Origin: Alphaproteobacteria bacterium
GTDB lineage: Bacteria > Pseudomonadota > Alphaproteobacteria > Sphingomonadales > Kordiimonadaceae
Assembly: GCA_006226495.1 (NCBI GenBank)
Contig: SBGU01000005.1
Span: 62,001 to 126,000 of the forward strand
Reading direction: 5' to 3'
DNA length: 64,000 nt
Below the pieces are notes generated by a model, which had not been told where the DNA came from, made no database searches, and saw only the letters and a program-made list of their open reading frames with translations. Position numbers and translations under genes: made by a program. Each line of letters starts with the position of its first letter. Within the stretch, counting starts at the first letter, position 1. Shown piece after piece: positions 44,087 to 53,274 of this stretch.

Positions 44087-45367
44087 ATGGAAAAACTGAT
44101 CATCAAGGGTGGGCATCGGCTTGAAGGCACGGTGCCGATTTCAGGGGCCAAGAACTCGGCCCTGAAACTGATGTGTGCGTCGCTTTTGTCGCCAGAGCCG
44201 CTGACGATCGAGAACCTGCCGCGCCTGGCGGACATCACCACCTTGATCGATCTGTTGAACCACCTTGGGGTCACGGTCACGATCCAGGGCGGCATGGGCG
44301 GGGCCCTCAAAGGCCGCAGCCTGACGTTTGACGCCGGCCAGATCAACGACACGGTCGCCCCTTATGATATCGTGCGCAAGATGCGCGCCTCGATCCTGGT
44401 GCTGGGGCCGCTGGTCGCCCGCGCGGGCGAGGCCATCGTCTCCTTGCCCGGTGGCTGTGCCATCGGCAACCGGCCCATCGATCTGCACCTGAAGGCGCTG
44501 AAGGCACTGGGTGCCGAGATCGACATCGCCGAAGGTTATGTGCGCGCGAGCGCGCCCCAGGGCCTGAAGGGCGGCAAGATCCGCTTCCCGTTTGTATCCG
44601 TGGGCGCCACCGAAAACGCGCTGATGGCCGCGACACTCGCCAAGGGCACGACGATCATCGAAAATGCCGCGCGCGAACCCGAAATCGCCGACCTGGCCGC
44701 CTGCCTGAACGCCATGGGCGCCAGGATCGAGGGCGCCGGGCATGAAACCATCACCATCGAAGGCGTGGACCAGTTGCACGGCGCCACCTACAGCGTGATG
44801 CCCGACCGGGTCGAGGCCGGGTCCTATGCCGTGGCGGCGCTGATGACCCGTGGCAACCTGTTCCTTGAAGGCGCGAAGGCCGAACATATGCAGGCGACCC
44901 TGGATGTGCTTGAAGAAGCCGGCGGCATCATCACGGTCGAGGACGGTGGTGTGCGCGTGAAATCGAACGGCCATATCAAGGGCTTCAATGTGGTGACCCA
45001 GCCGTTCCCGGGCCTCGCGACCGACATGCAGGCGCAATTGATGGCGCTGGCGTGCGTGGCCGAAGGCGCCAGCGTGATCACCGAAGCCATTTTCGAAAAC
45101 CGGTTCATGCATGTGCCCGAACTGTGCCGGCTGGGCGCCGATATCACGGTGACCGGGTCGTCCGCCACGGTGCGCGGCGTCAAGGCCCTGAAGGCCGCGC
45201 CTGTTATGGCAACCGACCTTCGGGCCAGCATGGGGCTTGCGCTCGCGGGCCTGGTTGCAACCGGCGAGACCACGGTAAACCGGCTGTATCACCTGGACCG
45301 CGGGTACGAGCGGCTGGAAGAAAAATTGCGTGCGGTTGGCGCAGTGGTTGATCGCGTGCCCGCCTGA
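44087..45367 (+). CDS. murA: UDP-N-acetylglucosamine 1-carboxyvinyltransferase
   Basis: A 426-residue first-committed enzyme of peptidoglycan synthesis, adding enolpyruvate from PEP to UDP-GlcNAc. The EPSP-synthase fold is clear: LysAsn at 22-23 in SGAKNSALK, Cys124 in [11 protein letters not shown] (the reactive Cys alkylated by fosfomycin) and GTANV-like core segments. It starts the conserved block leading to yacG. Residues 69-79 contain MGGALKGRS, encoded by a 28-bp stretch also present in the downstream RNase gene. Confidence 0.97.
   Translation: MEKLIIKGGHRLEGTVPISGAKNSALKLMCASLLSPEPLTIENLPRLADITTLIDLLNHLGVTVTIQGGMGGALKGRSLTFDAGQINDTVAPYDIVRKMRASILVLGPLVARAGEAIVSLPGGCAIGNRPIDLHLKALKALGAEIDIAEGYVRASAPQGLKGGKIRFPFVSVGATENALMAATLAKGTTIIENAAREPEIADLAACLNAMGARIEGAGHETITIEGVDQLHGATYSVMPDRVEAGSYAVAALMTRGNLFLEGAKAEHMQATLDVLEEAGGIITVEDGGVRVKSNGHIKGFNVVTQPFPGLATDMQAQLMALACVAEGASVITEAIFENRFMHVPELCRLGADITVTGSSATVRGVKALKAAPVMATDLRASMGLALAGLVATGETTVNRLYHLDRGYERLEEKLRAVGAVVDRVPA
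44293..44320 (+). repeat. 28-bp stretch shared with the RNase E/G gene (copy in murA)
   Basis: Begins CATGGGCGGGGCCC and ends GGCCGCAGC; identical base for base to 50718-50745, in the same reading frame in both genes (MGGALKGRS). It contains the palindrome GGGCCC. Confidence 0.85.
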
Positions 45368-45409
45368 GCCTACATTGCGCTTGCGAATCGTAATGGAAAA
45401 AGTGGCGCA

Positions 45410-45844
45410 ATGACCGACACCCTGAAACTGCTGGCCCAGACGGCTGACGACCTGACCGTGATCTCGACCCTGTTGCAGGACACCACCGTGCGTGTGGGCG
45501 ATATGGCCTGGCTGCCGGCTGAACGGCGTTTTGTTTTTGTCGGCAACCGCTTCCGCTGGGAACAGAAACGCCGCCTGTTCCGCCCCAAGGGCGAACGGGT
45601 GCGCACGGCCTTCAGCCTGATCGGCGTGATCGGCGCCAAATTCAGCGGCTTCAAGCTTTCCGACACTGAAACGGTTCTTGACCTATTGTCCATCACCACC
45701 GAAGCGGTGGGCGACGATGTGGCCATCACCCTCGCGTTCGCGGGCGGGGCCGGCATCCGCCTGACCGCCGAATGCATCGACGCAACCCTGAGCGACCTCG
45801 GCGACGGCTGGGAGGCGCTTAGGCGCCCCGACCATACCCTCTAG
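45410..45844 (+). CDS. DUF2948 family protein
   Basis: A 144-residue conserved alphaproteobacterial protein of unknown function, located between murA and hisG as in relatives. Typical are [28 protein letters not shown] near the start, [13 protein letters not shown] and [19 protein letters not shown] near the end. Soluble. It is 42 bp after murA and 19 bp before hisG, so probably cotranscribed. Confidence 0.9.
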   Translation: MTDTLKLLAQTADDLTVISTLLQDTTVRVGDMAWLPAERRFVFVGNRFRWEQKRRLFRPKGERVRTAFSLIGVIGAKFSGFKLSDTETVLDLLSITTEAVGDDVAITLAFAGGAGIRLTAECIDATLSDLGDGWEALRRPDHTL

Positions 45845-45863
45845 CCCCACAGGACCCCCCGCG

Positions 45864-46532
45864 ATGGAACTGACCGACAAACTGGTGCTTGCCCTCCCCA
45901 AAGGCCGCATCCTCGAAGAGGTGATGCCGCTGGTGCGCGCTGCCGGCATTGAACCCGAAGCCGCGTTCGACGACCCCAGGTCGCGCGCGCTTGAGTTCGC
46001 GACCAACGTGCCCGGGCTTCATATCATTCGCGTGCGGGCGTTCGACGCCGCCACCTTCGTGGCCTTTGGCGCCGCCCATCTGGGTGTTGTGGGCAACGAT
46101 GTGCTGCAGGAATTTGGCTATTCCGACCTCTACTCCCCGCTCGATCTGGACATCGGCCACTGCCGCCTGTCGCTGGCGATGCCCGAGGACGAGGCCGGCG
46201 AAGACCCGCGCGAATGGTCGCACATCCGGGTGGCCACCAAATATCCGAACATCACGCGCCGCTATTATGCCGAACGCGGCATCCAGGCCGAATGTATCAA
46301 GCTGAACGGCGCCATGGAACTGGCGCCCAAGCTGGGCCTGAGCCGCCGCATCGTCGACCTGGTGTCGACGGGTGGTACCCTGAAGGCCAATGGCCTTCGG
46401 GAAGTGGAAGTCCTGACCCACATCACCTCGCGCCTTGTGGTCAACCGCCCGGCCTTCAAGACCCGGCCGCGCGAGATCAGTTACTGGATCGACCGTTTCA
46501 GGGAGGCAACGCAAAATGGCGCAGCGGCTTAA
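45864..46532 (+). CDS. hisG: ATP phosphoribosyltransferase, short form (HisG-S)
   Basis: A 222-residue catalytic subunit joining PRPP to ATP in the first step of histidine synthesis. It starts [19 protein letters not shown] and carries the PRPP site [14 protein letters not shown] (165-178). The C-terminal regulatory domain of the long form is absent, so it needs HisZ, which is not in the window. It overlaps hisD by 17 bp. Confidence 0.95.
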   Translation: MELTDKLVLALPKGRILEEVMPLVRAAGIEPEAAFDDPRSRALEFATNVPGLHIIRVRAFDAATFVAFGAAHLGVVGNDVLQEFGYSDLYSPLDLDIGHCRLSLAMPEDEAGEDPREWSHIRVATKYPNITRRYYAERGIQAECIKLNGAMELAPKLGLSRRIVDLVSTGGTLKANGLREVEVLTHITSRLVVNRPAFKTRPREISYWIDRFREATQNGAAA

Positions 46533-47811
46533 GGCATCTGCGGCCGGTTTCGAGGCCGCCTTCCGGGACCTGCTGTCCGCCAAGCGCGAAAGCGCGCCCG
46601 ACGTGCGCGATATCGTCTCCGGCATCATTGCCGACGTGCGTGCGCACGGTGACGAGGCGCTTTATCGCCTGACCGAAAAATTCGACCGGTTCGATGCCCG
46701 CCAAAAGGGCCTCAGGATCAGCACCGCCGAAATCGATGCCGCCGTTGAAAAGGTGGACGGCGCAACCCTCGAAGCCCTTGAGGTCGCGGCCGCGCGCATC
46801 CGCGCCTTCCACGCCAAACAGATGCCCGAGGACCTGGATTATACCGACCCCACCGGCACCCGGCTGGGCCAGGCCTGGAAAGCGGTCGAGGCCGCCGGTC
46901 TGTATGTGCCCGGCGGCACCGCAAGCTACCCGTCCAGCGTTTTGATGAACGCAATCCCCGCCGCGGTTGCGGGGGTCGAACGTGTGGTGATGGTGGTACC
47001 CACACCCGATGATGTGCTGAACCCGCTGGTGCTGGCCGCCGCCAGGCTTGGCGGCGTGACCGATATCTACCGTATCGGCGGCGCGCAGGCCGTGGCCGCC
47101 CTTTCTTACGGAACCGAAACGATTTCGCCGGTCGACAAGATCGTCGGCCCTGGCAACGCCTTTGTCGCCGAAGCCAAGCGCCAGGTGTTCGGCCAGGTCG
47201 GTATCGACACCATCGCGGGGCCGAGCGAGATTCTGGTGGTTGCCGACAATCGGAACGACCCACGCTGGATTGCCGCCGACCTGCTGTCGCAGGCCGAACA
47301 TGACACCGCAGCACAATCGATCCTGATCACCGACGATGAAGTGTACGCCGAACAGGTTGCCATGGCGGTCGAGGATCATCTGGCCGGCCTTCAGCGCCGC
47401 GATATCGCGGGCGAAAGCTGGCGCACCTACGGTGCCATCATTGTGGTCGACAGCCTGACGGACGCACTGCCGCTCGTGAACCGGCTGGCGCCCGAACACC
47501 TGGAACTGGCGGTCGAAAACCCTGAGGAACTGATGGCGGGCGTGAAGAACGCCGGTGCCATTTTCCTGGGCCGCCACACGCCCGAGGCCATCGGCGATTA
47601 TGTCGCCGGGCCGAACCATGTGTTGCCGACCGCGCGCGCAGCCCGTTTCTCCGGCGGCCTGAGCGTGTATGATTTCATGAAGCGCACCACCTTTGTCGGC
47701 TGCACGGCGGAAAGCCTGCAGGCCATCGGCCCCGCGGCCATCCGCCTTGCGGAAGAAGAAGGCCTTGGCGCGCACGCCCTTTCCGTGGCCATACGGCTTG
47801 AAAAGGACTGA
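46516..47811 (+). CDS. hisD: Histidinol dehydrogenase
   Basis: A 431-residue zinc- and NAD-dependent enzyme that makes the last two oxidations of histidine synthesis. Typical are [39 protein letters not shown], the Zn-site DLLSQAEHD and LAPEHLEL. The start at 46516 ([16 protein letters not shown]) overlaps the hisG end, giving translational coupling. Only hisG and hisD of the pathway are here. Confidence 0.97.
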   Translation: MAQRLKASAAGFEAAFRDLLSAKRESAPDVRDIVSGIIADVRAHGDEALYRLTEKFDRFDARQKGLRISTAEIDAAVEKVDGATLEALEVAAARIRAFHAKQMPEDLDYTDPTGTRLGQAWKAVEAAGLYVPGGTASYPSSVLMNAIPAAVAGVERVVMVVPTPDDVLNPLVLAAARLGGVTDIYRIGGAQAVAALSYGTETISPVDKIVGPGNAFVAEAKRQVFGQVGIDTIAGPSEILVVADNRNDPRWIAADLLSQAEHDTAAQSILITDDEVYAEQVAMAVEDHLAGLQRRDIAGESWRTYGAIIVVDSLTDALPLVNRLAPEHLELAVENPEELMAGVKNAGAIFLGRHTPEAIGDYVAGPNHVLPTARAARFSGGLSVYDFMKRTTFVGCTAESLQAIGPAAIRLAEEEGLGAHALSVAIRLEKD

Positions 47812-47820
47812 AGGAGCGGC

Positions 47821-48318
47821 ATGAAGGACAAGAAGCTCGTCGATGTAACCTTGGACCAATCCACGATCGTGCGCTGGAGCGCCGATGTGGAGCATGAGCG
47901 CCGTATTGCCATCTACGACCTTCTGGAAGAGAATCATTTTGAGCTGCTGAAATCAGCGGACGAGGCCTACAAGGGCCCGTTCAAGCTGCACCTGGGCACC
48001 CAGGAAGGCCGGCTGGTGTTCGATGTGAAAAGCGCGCGCGACGAGCCGCTGATGAGCTTCCGCCTGGCAATGACCCCGTTCCGCCGCATCATCCGCGACT
48101 ATTTTGCCATCTGCGACAGCTATTATGAAGCCATCAAGACAGCGAGCCCGTCGCAGATCGAGGCCATCGATATGGGCCGGCGCGGCCTGCATAACGAAGG
48201 ATCGAGCCTCTTGCAGGAACGGCTGGACGGCAAGATCCGCATCGACAGCCTGACCGCACGGCGCCTTTTCACCCTTGTGTGTGTCTTGCACCTGAAGGAA
48301 GGCCGGGGCCCACGATGA
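47821..48318 (+). CDS. UPF0262 family protein
   Basis: A 165-residue conserved protein of unknown function. Landmarks are KLVDVTLDQSTIVRWSADVEHERRIAIYDLLEEN and FRRIIRDYFAICDSYYEAIKTASPSQIEAIDMGRRGLHNEGS. It lies 9 bp after hisD and its stop overlaps the phosphatase start, as in other Alphaproteobacteria. Confidence 0.92.
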   Translation: MKDKKLVDVTLDQSTIVRWSADVEHERRIAIYDLLEENHFELLKSADEAYKGPFKLHLGTQEGRLVFDVKSARDEPLMSFRLAMTPFRRIIRDYFAICDSYYEAIKTASPSQIEAIDMGRRGLHNEGSSLLQERLDGKIRIDSLTARRLFTLVCVLHLKEGRGPR

Positions 48319-48773
48319 GCGACAGTGCCGTACCCAAGGCCGACAAGGGCAAACGCCCGCACAGTGTGCTGTTTGTCTGCAACCAGAATGCGGTCAGAAG
48401 CCCCATTGCCGAAGCCCTGGCCATGCGCCACAGCAAGCGCCGCATGTTTGTGGAATCGGTCGGGCTGATCGCCGGTGCCCTCGACCCCTTTTCGGTGGCG
48501 GTGATGGCCGAGGAAAAGATCGACATCTCGAAACACGAGGCCAAGACACTGGCCGATGTCGACCTCAGCTATTTCGACCTGATCATCTGCCTGACCCAGG
48601 AATCGTTCGACCATATCAGCCGCATCGTCATGAATGGCAAGCCGCCGGTGGAATATTGGGCGACCCCCGACCCCACCGATGCCGAAGGCAACCGAAGCCA
48701 GGTGCTGGACAGTTACCGGCTGGTGCGGGACCATCTGGAAGTGCGGGTCGCGGACCGTTTTTCCTTCGACTAG
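48315..48773 (+). CDS. Low-molecular-weight phosphotyrosine phosphatase-like protein
   Basis: A 152-residue LMW phosphatase/arsenate-reductase fold protein. The P-loop is CNQNAVRS (22-29), matching the Cys-x5-Arg motif, and the general acid is in DPTD near ATPDPTDAEG. The first 14 residues are a disordered Lys-rich head. Its ATG overlaps the UPF0262 stop (ATGA). It may act on protein phosphotyrosine or an organic phosphate; the partner is unknown. Confidence 0.85.
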   Translation: MSDSAVPKADKGKRPHSVLFVCNQNAVRSPIAEALAMRHSKRRMFVESVGLIAGALDPFSVAVMAEEKIDISKHEAKTLADVDLSYFDLIICLTQESFDHISRIVMNGKPPVEYWATPDPTDAEGNRSQVLDSYRLVRDHLEVRVADRFSFD

Positions 48774-48797
48774 ACCCTGCGCCAGAACATGAGCCAA

Positions 48798-48841
48798 CCG
48801 TCCGAGCGTGGCAGCGGCACCACAATAAGCTGCCCGGACGG
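48798..48841 (+). other. Long hairpin between phosphatase gene and infA
   Basis: CCGTCCG (48798-48804) pairs with CGGACGG (48835-48841), with an inner GGCAGC/GCTGCC stem (48810-48815 / 48829-48834). No U-run follows, so it is not a clear terminator; it may mark the leader of the infA transcript. Confidence 0.45.
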
Positions 48842-48960
48842 GCCCATTTGTCACAAATATCGCCGCAAACGCGCCAAAAATGTTGCATTTCTGCAGCAAC
48901 GCCGTCATGTATGGGCGCGGCTTCGTGCCCGGACTAAAAAAGCCATACCAAGGAGATAAA

Positions 48961-49179
48961 ATGGCTAAAGAAGAAGTTTTGGAAATGCGTGGCACAGTCA
49001 CCGAACTGTTGCCGAACGCCATGTTCCGAGTGAAGCTTGAGAATGGCCATGAAATCCTGGGCCATACCGCTGGCAAAATGCGCAAGAACCGCATCCGTGT
49101 GCTGGCCGGTGACGACGTTCTCGTGGAACTCACCCCATACGACCTGACCAAAGGCCGCATCACCTACCGTTTCAAATAA
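48961..49179 (+). CDS. infA: Translation initiation factor IF-1
   Basis: A 72-residue OB-fold protein binding the ribosomal A site during initiation. It starts [22 protein letters not shown] and ends [12 protein letters not shown], the family signature. It has an AAGGAG ribosome-binding site. The upstream 187-bp gap with a hairpin suggests it has its own promoter in addition to read-through. Confidence 0.98.
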   Translation: MAKEEVLEMRGTVTELLPNAMFRVKLENGHEILGHTAGKMRKNRIRVLAGDDVLVELTPYDLTKGRITYRFK

Positions 49180-49195
49180 GGCAACCGGTGGGTCA

Positions 49196-49843
49196 ATGGC
49201 TGAAAGCCCCGAAAATCGTCCCGCCGATGTAGCCGGATTTCCGCGTCCCCCTCGTTTTGTGCTTGCCTCAGCCTCGCCGCGCCGCCGCGACCTGCTGGCC
49301 CAGATCGGGATCACGCCTGACCTGATCGCACCGGCGGACCTGGATGAAACTCCCCTCAAGGATGAACGTCCCAAGGCGCATGCCGAACGGCTGGCGCGCG
49401 AAAAGGCCGCGTTTGTGGCCGCCGCGCACGCGGGCACCTTGGTGCTGGCCGCCGACACGGTTGTCGCCTGCGGCCGCCGCATCCTGCCGAAAGCGGAAGA
49501 TGAAACCACCGCGCGCCAGTGCCTGGACCTGCTGTCCGGCCGGCGCCACCGGGTAATCACCGGCATTTCGCTGGTGCTGCCGGACGGCCGGCAACTGAGC
49601 AAGTCGGTCAGCAGCAATGTCACCTTCAAGGCGTTGTCGGCCCATGATGTCGCGCGCTATATCAAGTGCGGCGAATGGCACGGCAAGGCCGGCGGTTATG
49701 CGGTCCAGGGCCTGGGCGCAACCTTTGTGCGCTATCTCGCCGGGTCCTACAGCAATGTGGTCGGGCTGCCGCTTTTTGAAGTCGGCGGCTGGCTTGAAAC
49801 CCATTACCGCGACCAGTTTAACAGGGACCAGGCAGCAGAATGA
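49196..49843 (+). CDS. Maf family nucleotide pyrophosphatase
   Basis: A 215-residue Maf/HAM1-like enzyme hydrolysing non-canonical NTPs. Motifs: LASASPRRRDLL (23-34), catalytic Asp87 in LAADTVV, and KAGGYAVQG near the end. The exact nucleotide class (dTTP/UTP or m7GTP) is not certain. It starts 17 bp after infA and its stop overlaps the start of the RNase gene (ATGA), so the three are coupled. Confidence 0.92.
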   Translation: MAESPENRPADVAGFPRPPRFVLASASPRRRDLLAQIGITPDLIAPADLDETPLKDERPKAHAERLAREKAAFVAAAHAGTLVLAADTVVACGRRILPKAEDETTARQCLDLLSGRRHRVITGISLVLPDGRQLSKSVSSNVTFKALSAHDVARYIKCGEWHGKAGGYAVQGLGATFVRYLAGSYSNVVGLPLFEVGGWLETHYRDQFNRDQAAE

Positions 49844-51234
49844 CCAGCCCCGTCAGCACCATCATCGAACCCGGCATCGGCCTGTGGCGCAGCGCGCGCA
49901 TCGGCGAGGACGATTTCCCGGAAACCCTGAATTTCCATGAAGACATCAGCCTTGGTGCCATGGACGCGATTTTTGATGCCCGCATCACCCGGGTCGACCA
50001 TGCGCTCGACATGGCGTTCCTCGACCTGGGCGACGGCCGTACCGGTGTCTTGAGCCAGCGGCGCGCCAAACTTTTGGGCAAGGGCCGCACCGACAATATC
50101 GGCGACCTGGTGCAGGAAGGCATGATGCTGCGCGTGCAGGTGGTCGCGGAACCGTCCGCCCTTGAGGACAAGGCCCTGCCCGTCACCCCGCGCCCGCGCC
50201 TGACCGGCCGTTATGTGGTGGCCGAAGCCGGCGGTGCCCGTCTGAATTTCAGCAAGGATATCCAGCCGAAGGCCGTGAAGGCCCTGACCCCGCTTCTGCA
50301 GCCGTTTGCCGCCCGCGCCGCCCTGATTGTGCGCAGCCGCGCGGGCGAGGTGCCCGCCGAAGCCGTGGCCGCGGAAGCCGAGCGCCTGTCCGGCATCCTG
50401 TCCGCGCCCCTGGCTGGCAAACCCGGTCTGGTGCATGCTTTCAGCCCGCTTGAGCAGGCTTTGCTCGCGGTCACCGCCACCGAAGGCGGCATCTTCGTCG
50501 AAGGTGGCGAAGCGCTTCGGGACGCCAAGGCCATGGCCGCAAAACACTGGCCCGACCTGTCCGATCACCTGGTCCTCTATAACGAGAGCGAACCGATGTT
50601 CGAGGCACTGGGGGTCGAGGAAGCCATCGAAGAAGCACTTGGCGACCGCATCGAGCTGCCGTCCGGCGGCTGGATCTCGATCGAGGAAACCAAGGCGCTG
50701 ACGGTCGTTGACGTGAACATGGGCGGGGCCCTCAAAGGCCGCAGCGCCGGCGACGCCAAGCTGATCGTCAATCTCGAGGCCGCCATGGCCCTCGCCTATC
50801 ACCTGCGTTTCCAGGATATCGGCGGCCTGATCGTGGTCGATTTCATCGACATGTCGGCCAAGGGGGCCGCAAAGGACCTGATGGACGTGCTGAACGACGC
50901 GCTGAAGGACGATGACGTGCCGGTGCAGCATACCGGCGTGTCCACCTTCGGCCTGGTGGAATTCAGCCGCCGCCGGCGCGGCCTGTCGCTGCGCCAGCGC
51001 CTGATGCGCCAGCGCGCCGATGTGGAACGCCCGGCCGCGGTCGGCCTCAGGCTCCTCCGTCAGGCGGCACGCCTTGGCGGCAGCAACGCGCCCGGCACCC
51101 TCGCCATCAGTGCCCCCAAGGCTGTGCTGGACTGGCTGGAAGCCCAGCCGGCGCTTCTGAACAGCCTGAAAGCCCGCACCGCGCGCGCCCTGGCGCTTGA
51201 AGAATCGGCCACCACAGATGTGCGCCTTGGCTGA
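49840..51234 (+). CDS. rng: Ribonuclease E/G family protein
   Basis: A 464-residue endoribonuclease close to RNase G, lacking the long C-terminal scaffold of RNase E. The catalytic magnesium Asp residues are in TVVDVN (Asp291) and LIVVDFIDM (Asp334). Between them, where most members have a NSG/RFTG-type turn, it reads [13 protein letters not shown] (293-305), encoded by the 28-bp stretch shared with murA. It processes rRNA and decays mRNA. Coupled to maf upstream and yacG downstream. Confidence 0.93.
   Translation: MTSPVSTIIEPGIGLWRSARIGEDDFPETLNFHEDISLGAMDAIFDARITRVDHALDMAFLDLGDGRTGVLSQRRAKLLGKGRTDNIGDLVQEGMMLRVQVVAEPSALEDKALPVTPRPRLTGRYVVAEAGGARLNFSKDIQPKAVKALTPLLQPFAARAALIVRSRAGEVPAEAVAAEAERLSGILSAPLAGKPGLVHAFSPLEQALLAVTATEGGIFVEGGEALRDAKAMAAKHWPDLSDHLVLYNESEPMFEALGVEEAIEEALGDRIELPSGGWISIEETKALTVVDVNMGGALKGRSAGDAKLIVNLEAAMALAYHLRFQDIGGLIVVDFIDMSAKGAAKDLMDVLNDALKDDDVPVQHTGVSTFGLVEFSRRRRGLSLRQRLMRQRADVERPAAVGLRLLRQAARLGGSNAPGTLAISAPKAVLDWLEAQPALLNSLKARTARALALEESATTDVRLG
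50718..50745 (+). repeat. 28-bp stretch shared with murA (copy in rng)
   Basis: Identical to 44293-44320, same strand, same frame, coding for MGGALKGRS next to the catalytic Asp291. Confidence 0.85.
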
Positions 51235-51253
51235 CGCAGGAAAGGACACAGAC

Positions 51254-51439
51254 ATGCCATCCAGCAATTGCCCCGAATGCGGCAAAGCGACCGACGATAA
51301 ATTCCGCCCCTTCTGCTCAAAGCGCTGCGCCGATGTCGACCTTGGCCGCTGGTTCAACGAAGAATATGTCGTGCCCGGCAACAGCCCGCTTGAAGGCGTG
51401 GACATCGGCGAGGGCGGCCCCGGGCGGTCGGACGACTGA
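51254..51439 (+). CDS. yacG: DNA gyrase inhibitor YacG (zinc-binding)
   Basis: A 61-residue protein. Four Cys (C6, C9, C21, C25 in NCPECG and FCSKRCADVDLGRW) bind one zinc, as in the YacG family, which inhibits gyrase by contacting GyrB. The tail is acidic. The start follows AAAGGA. It lies 20 bp after rng, as in relatives. Confidence 0.92.
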   Translation: MPSSNCPECGKATDDKFRPFCSKRCADVDLGRWFNEEYVVPGNSPLEGVDIGEGGPGRSDD

Positions 51440-51549
51440 GCGAGCGGGCTGCCGGCAGCCCGTTTGCCCAGCCCGCCTGCGCTGCTTTTTTCCCCGATAG
51501 GTAAGCATTTTCGGCAATTTTTACTTGCCGCATCACGCTGGCGTGCGAC

Positions 51550-52143
51550 ATGATACCGGCCAGCTTCGGGACCCGTCCCGCCCTGGTGGAAACACGATCC
51601 ATGCACGAGCCGACCCTATTGCTCGACCTGTGGCGGTCATTGCCACGCGACGCAGGCAACCTGTTGCCGCGCCGCGCCGACATGTCCATCGCCATGGTGG
51701 CGCCGGTCCTGCCCAATTGCTGGCAAATGCGCTGGTATGGCGGCGAACGCTATGTACTGGAATTCATGGGCGAACGCCTGACCGGCACCTGGGGCCGGGA
51801 CATGAGCGGCAGTGACATTTTTGCGCTGGTCACGGATGGAGAGGCCGCGCAGATGCGCGCCATGATCAGCCCCATTTTTGCACAGCCCTGCGGGCTCAGC
51901 GTTTCGCGGCGCATCAGCAAGGGCGAAGGCGGCGAGTATGAACTGGCCAACTGGTCGGTGCCGATGCTGGACGGCGACGGCGCCCCCACCGTGGTGTTCG
52001 GCATGAGCCGTATCACCCGGCACCAGCAGGAAACCCCCTATTCCGGCAAGCTGATGTTCCGCGGCAGCCGCATCAGCGAGGCGCGGTATATCGACCTCGG
52101 CCATGGCACACCCGGCGACGTGCCGGCACTGGCCAGCGCCTGA
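51550..52143 (+). CDS. PAS-domain (PAS_5-like) sensory protein
   Basis: A 197-residue soluble protein with a PAS_5-type domain of the alphaproteobacterial group: LLDLWRSLPRDAGNLLPRRADMSIAMVAPVLPNCWQMRWYGG, YVLEFMGERLTGTWGRDMSG and a C-terminal beta strand. Such proteins are stand-alone sensors in motility or cell-cycle control. No output domain follows. An ATG at 51601 is an alternative start with a better fit to the domain, as the first 17 residues lack structure. Confidence 0.78.
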   Translation: MIPASFGTRPALVETRSMHEPTLLLDLWRSLPRDAGNLLPRRADMSIAMVAPVLPNCWQMRWYGGERYVLEFMGERLTGTWGRDMSGSDIFALVTDGEAAQMRAMISPIFAQPCGLSVSRRISKGEGGEYELANWSVPMLDGDGAPTVVFGMSRITRHQQETPYSGKLMFRGSRISEARYIDLGHGTPGDVPALASA

Positions 52144-52302
52144 AAGCGGCCCCCACCGACGCTGCCGGCGGCAAGGCTCCGGAGGCCCTGCCAAAGTGTC
52201 AAAAAAATTTAAATCAGCGCTGGACACCTGTCCGGATTTTGGCTACAAGCCCCTTCGCTGACTGACGGTGCAGGGCCATTTGGCCACCACCGCAACCCAT
52301 AG

Positions 52303-52378
52303 GCCCGGGTAGCTCAGTTGGTAGAGCAGCGGATTGAAAATCCGCGTGTCGGTGGTTCGAATCCGCCCCCGGGCACCA
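52303..52378 (+). tRNA. tRNA-Phe(GAA)
   Basis: Acceptor GCCCGGG (52303-52309) pairs with CCCGGGC (52368-52374), then A and encoded CCA (52375-52378). Anticodon stem CGGAT/ATCCG with anticodon GAA at 52336-52338; T-loop GGTTCGAATCC. Length 76 with CCA. Confidence 0.97.
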
Positions 52379-52382
52379 TCAA

Positions 52383-52412
52383 AAAGGCCACTCCTTGCGA
52401 GTGGCTTTTTTT
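52383..52412 (+). terminator. Rho-independent terminator of tRNA-Phe
   Basis: GCCACTC (52387-52393) pairs with GAGTGGC (52399-52405), loop CTTGC, followed by TTTTTTT. Confidence 0.9.
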
Positions 52413-52495
52413 ATGGTTCGTGTGGGATCGGCAAGAAGCGCTGTTCGGTCGCGGAGCAAAGCGGAGCGGTCGTGGAGGGCAAAGCCCGGAACGAC

Positions 52496-52514
52496 AATCC
52501 GCCCCCAGGCACCA
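52496..52514 (+). repeat. Duplicated 3' end of tRNA-Phe (possible remnant attachment site)
   Basis: AATCCGCCCCCAGGCACCA repeats the last 19 bases of the tRNA-Phe gene (52360-52378) with one change, 136 bp downstream. Such direct repeats often flank integrated elements; here only 117 bp lie between, without an integrase. Confidence 0.75.
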
Positions 52515-52517
52515 CTT

Positions 52518-52545
52518 AAAAACCTGCCAGAAACAGCGGGTTTTT
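52518..52545. terminator. Bidirectional terminator AAAAACCTGC...GCGGGTTTTT
   Basis: A 10-bp stem (one G-U) with loop CAGAAACA, ending in T-runs on both strands, between the tRNA repeat and the convergent membrane-protein gene ending at 52573. Confidence 0.75.
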
Positions 52546-52572
52546 GTGTTTTTGGCGCCTTGATTGCCGTGA

Positions 52573-53274
52573 TCAGGGGTGCATGCGCGCCTTATAGTCG
52601 GCGATGGCGTCGAGGGTTGCCTGGATGGCGGGGCGCAGGGTTTCGGTTGTGAAGAACAGGTACCAGTCGCTGCTGCCGCGCAGCTTGTGGAAGGCATTGT
52701 TGAGACGGGCGCGGGCAACCACCGGATCGCCGATGAAGGTCTGTTTGCTGAAGTCCCAGTAAACGAGCGCAAAATTCATGTCATAGTCGAAGGCGTAGCG
52801 GTCGCTTTCGGTGGCAATGACCTGATGCCGGTAATAGACCCGGTCAAACAGGTTCGCGAGCGCAAGCCTGAGGGCGGGATCGTCGATCTTGGCCAGAAGG
52901 CCCCGGTCCTTAAGGCCGCTGTAGCCCGATTCATTGGGGAAAAAGGTATAAAGCCGCCGCACACTCAGGCCGAGATTTTCGCTCAACAGCGCCGGATCGA
53001 AGGTTTCCTTGTCCAGTTCAGCGATAACGGTTTGCGGTGCTTTCAGTTTCTCCTGCCGGTAGGCGATGACCTGATCGAGGTTCGCCAGATCCTCCCTGAT
53101 CTGTGCCTCGACCACCTCGACCGCATCATAGACATCATGCTGCAGGGCGCGTTCGGTCGCGACATCCCCGATATAGACACCCAGGAACACACCGACCACC
53201 ACCACGATGACATCAACACCGACGGCGAACCAGTTCTGGTCCTTTATATGTTTCATGAACCGCTGCAGGATCAT
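52573..53274 (-). CDS. Membrane-anchored hypothetical protein with coiled-coil region
   Basis: A 233-residue protein with one N-terminal transmembrane helix (VGVDVIVVVVGVFLGVYIGD, about residues 20-39) and a helical periplasmic or cytoplasmic remainder containing heptad-like ALQHDVYDAVEVVEAQIREDLANLDQVIAYRQEKL. I do not recognise a family with certainty; it resembles the DUF6090-type anchored helical proteins. The start at 53274 follows GGGGGAGA. It stands alone between tRNA-Phe and the glycan island. Confidence 0.6.
   Translation of the reverse strand: MILQRFMKHIKDQNWFAVGVDVIVVVVGVFLGVYIGDVATERALQHDVYDAVEVVEAQIREDLANLDQVIAYRQEKLKAPQTVIAELDKETFDPALLSENLGLSVRRLYTFFPNESGYSGLKDRGLLAKIDDPALRLALANLFDRVYYRHQVIATESDRYAFDYDMNFALVYWDFSKQTFIGDPVVARARLNNAFHKLRGSSDWYLFFTTETLRPAIQATLDAIADYKARMHP

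Noticed and set aside
52303-52514. Complete integrated element at tRNA-Phe
   Set aside because: Only 117 bp lie between the direct repeats; no integrase or cargo, so at most a remnant.
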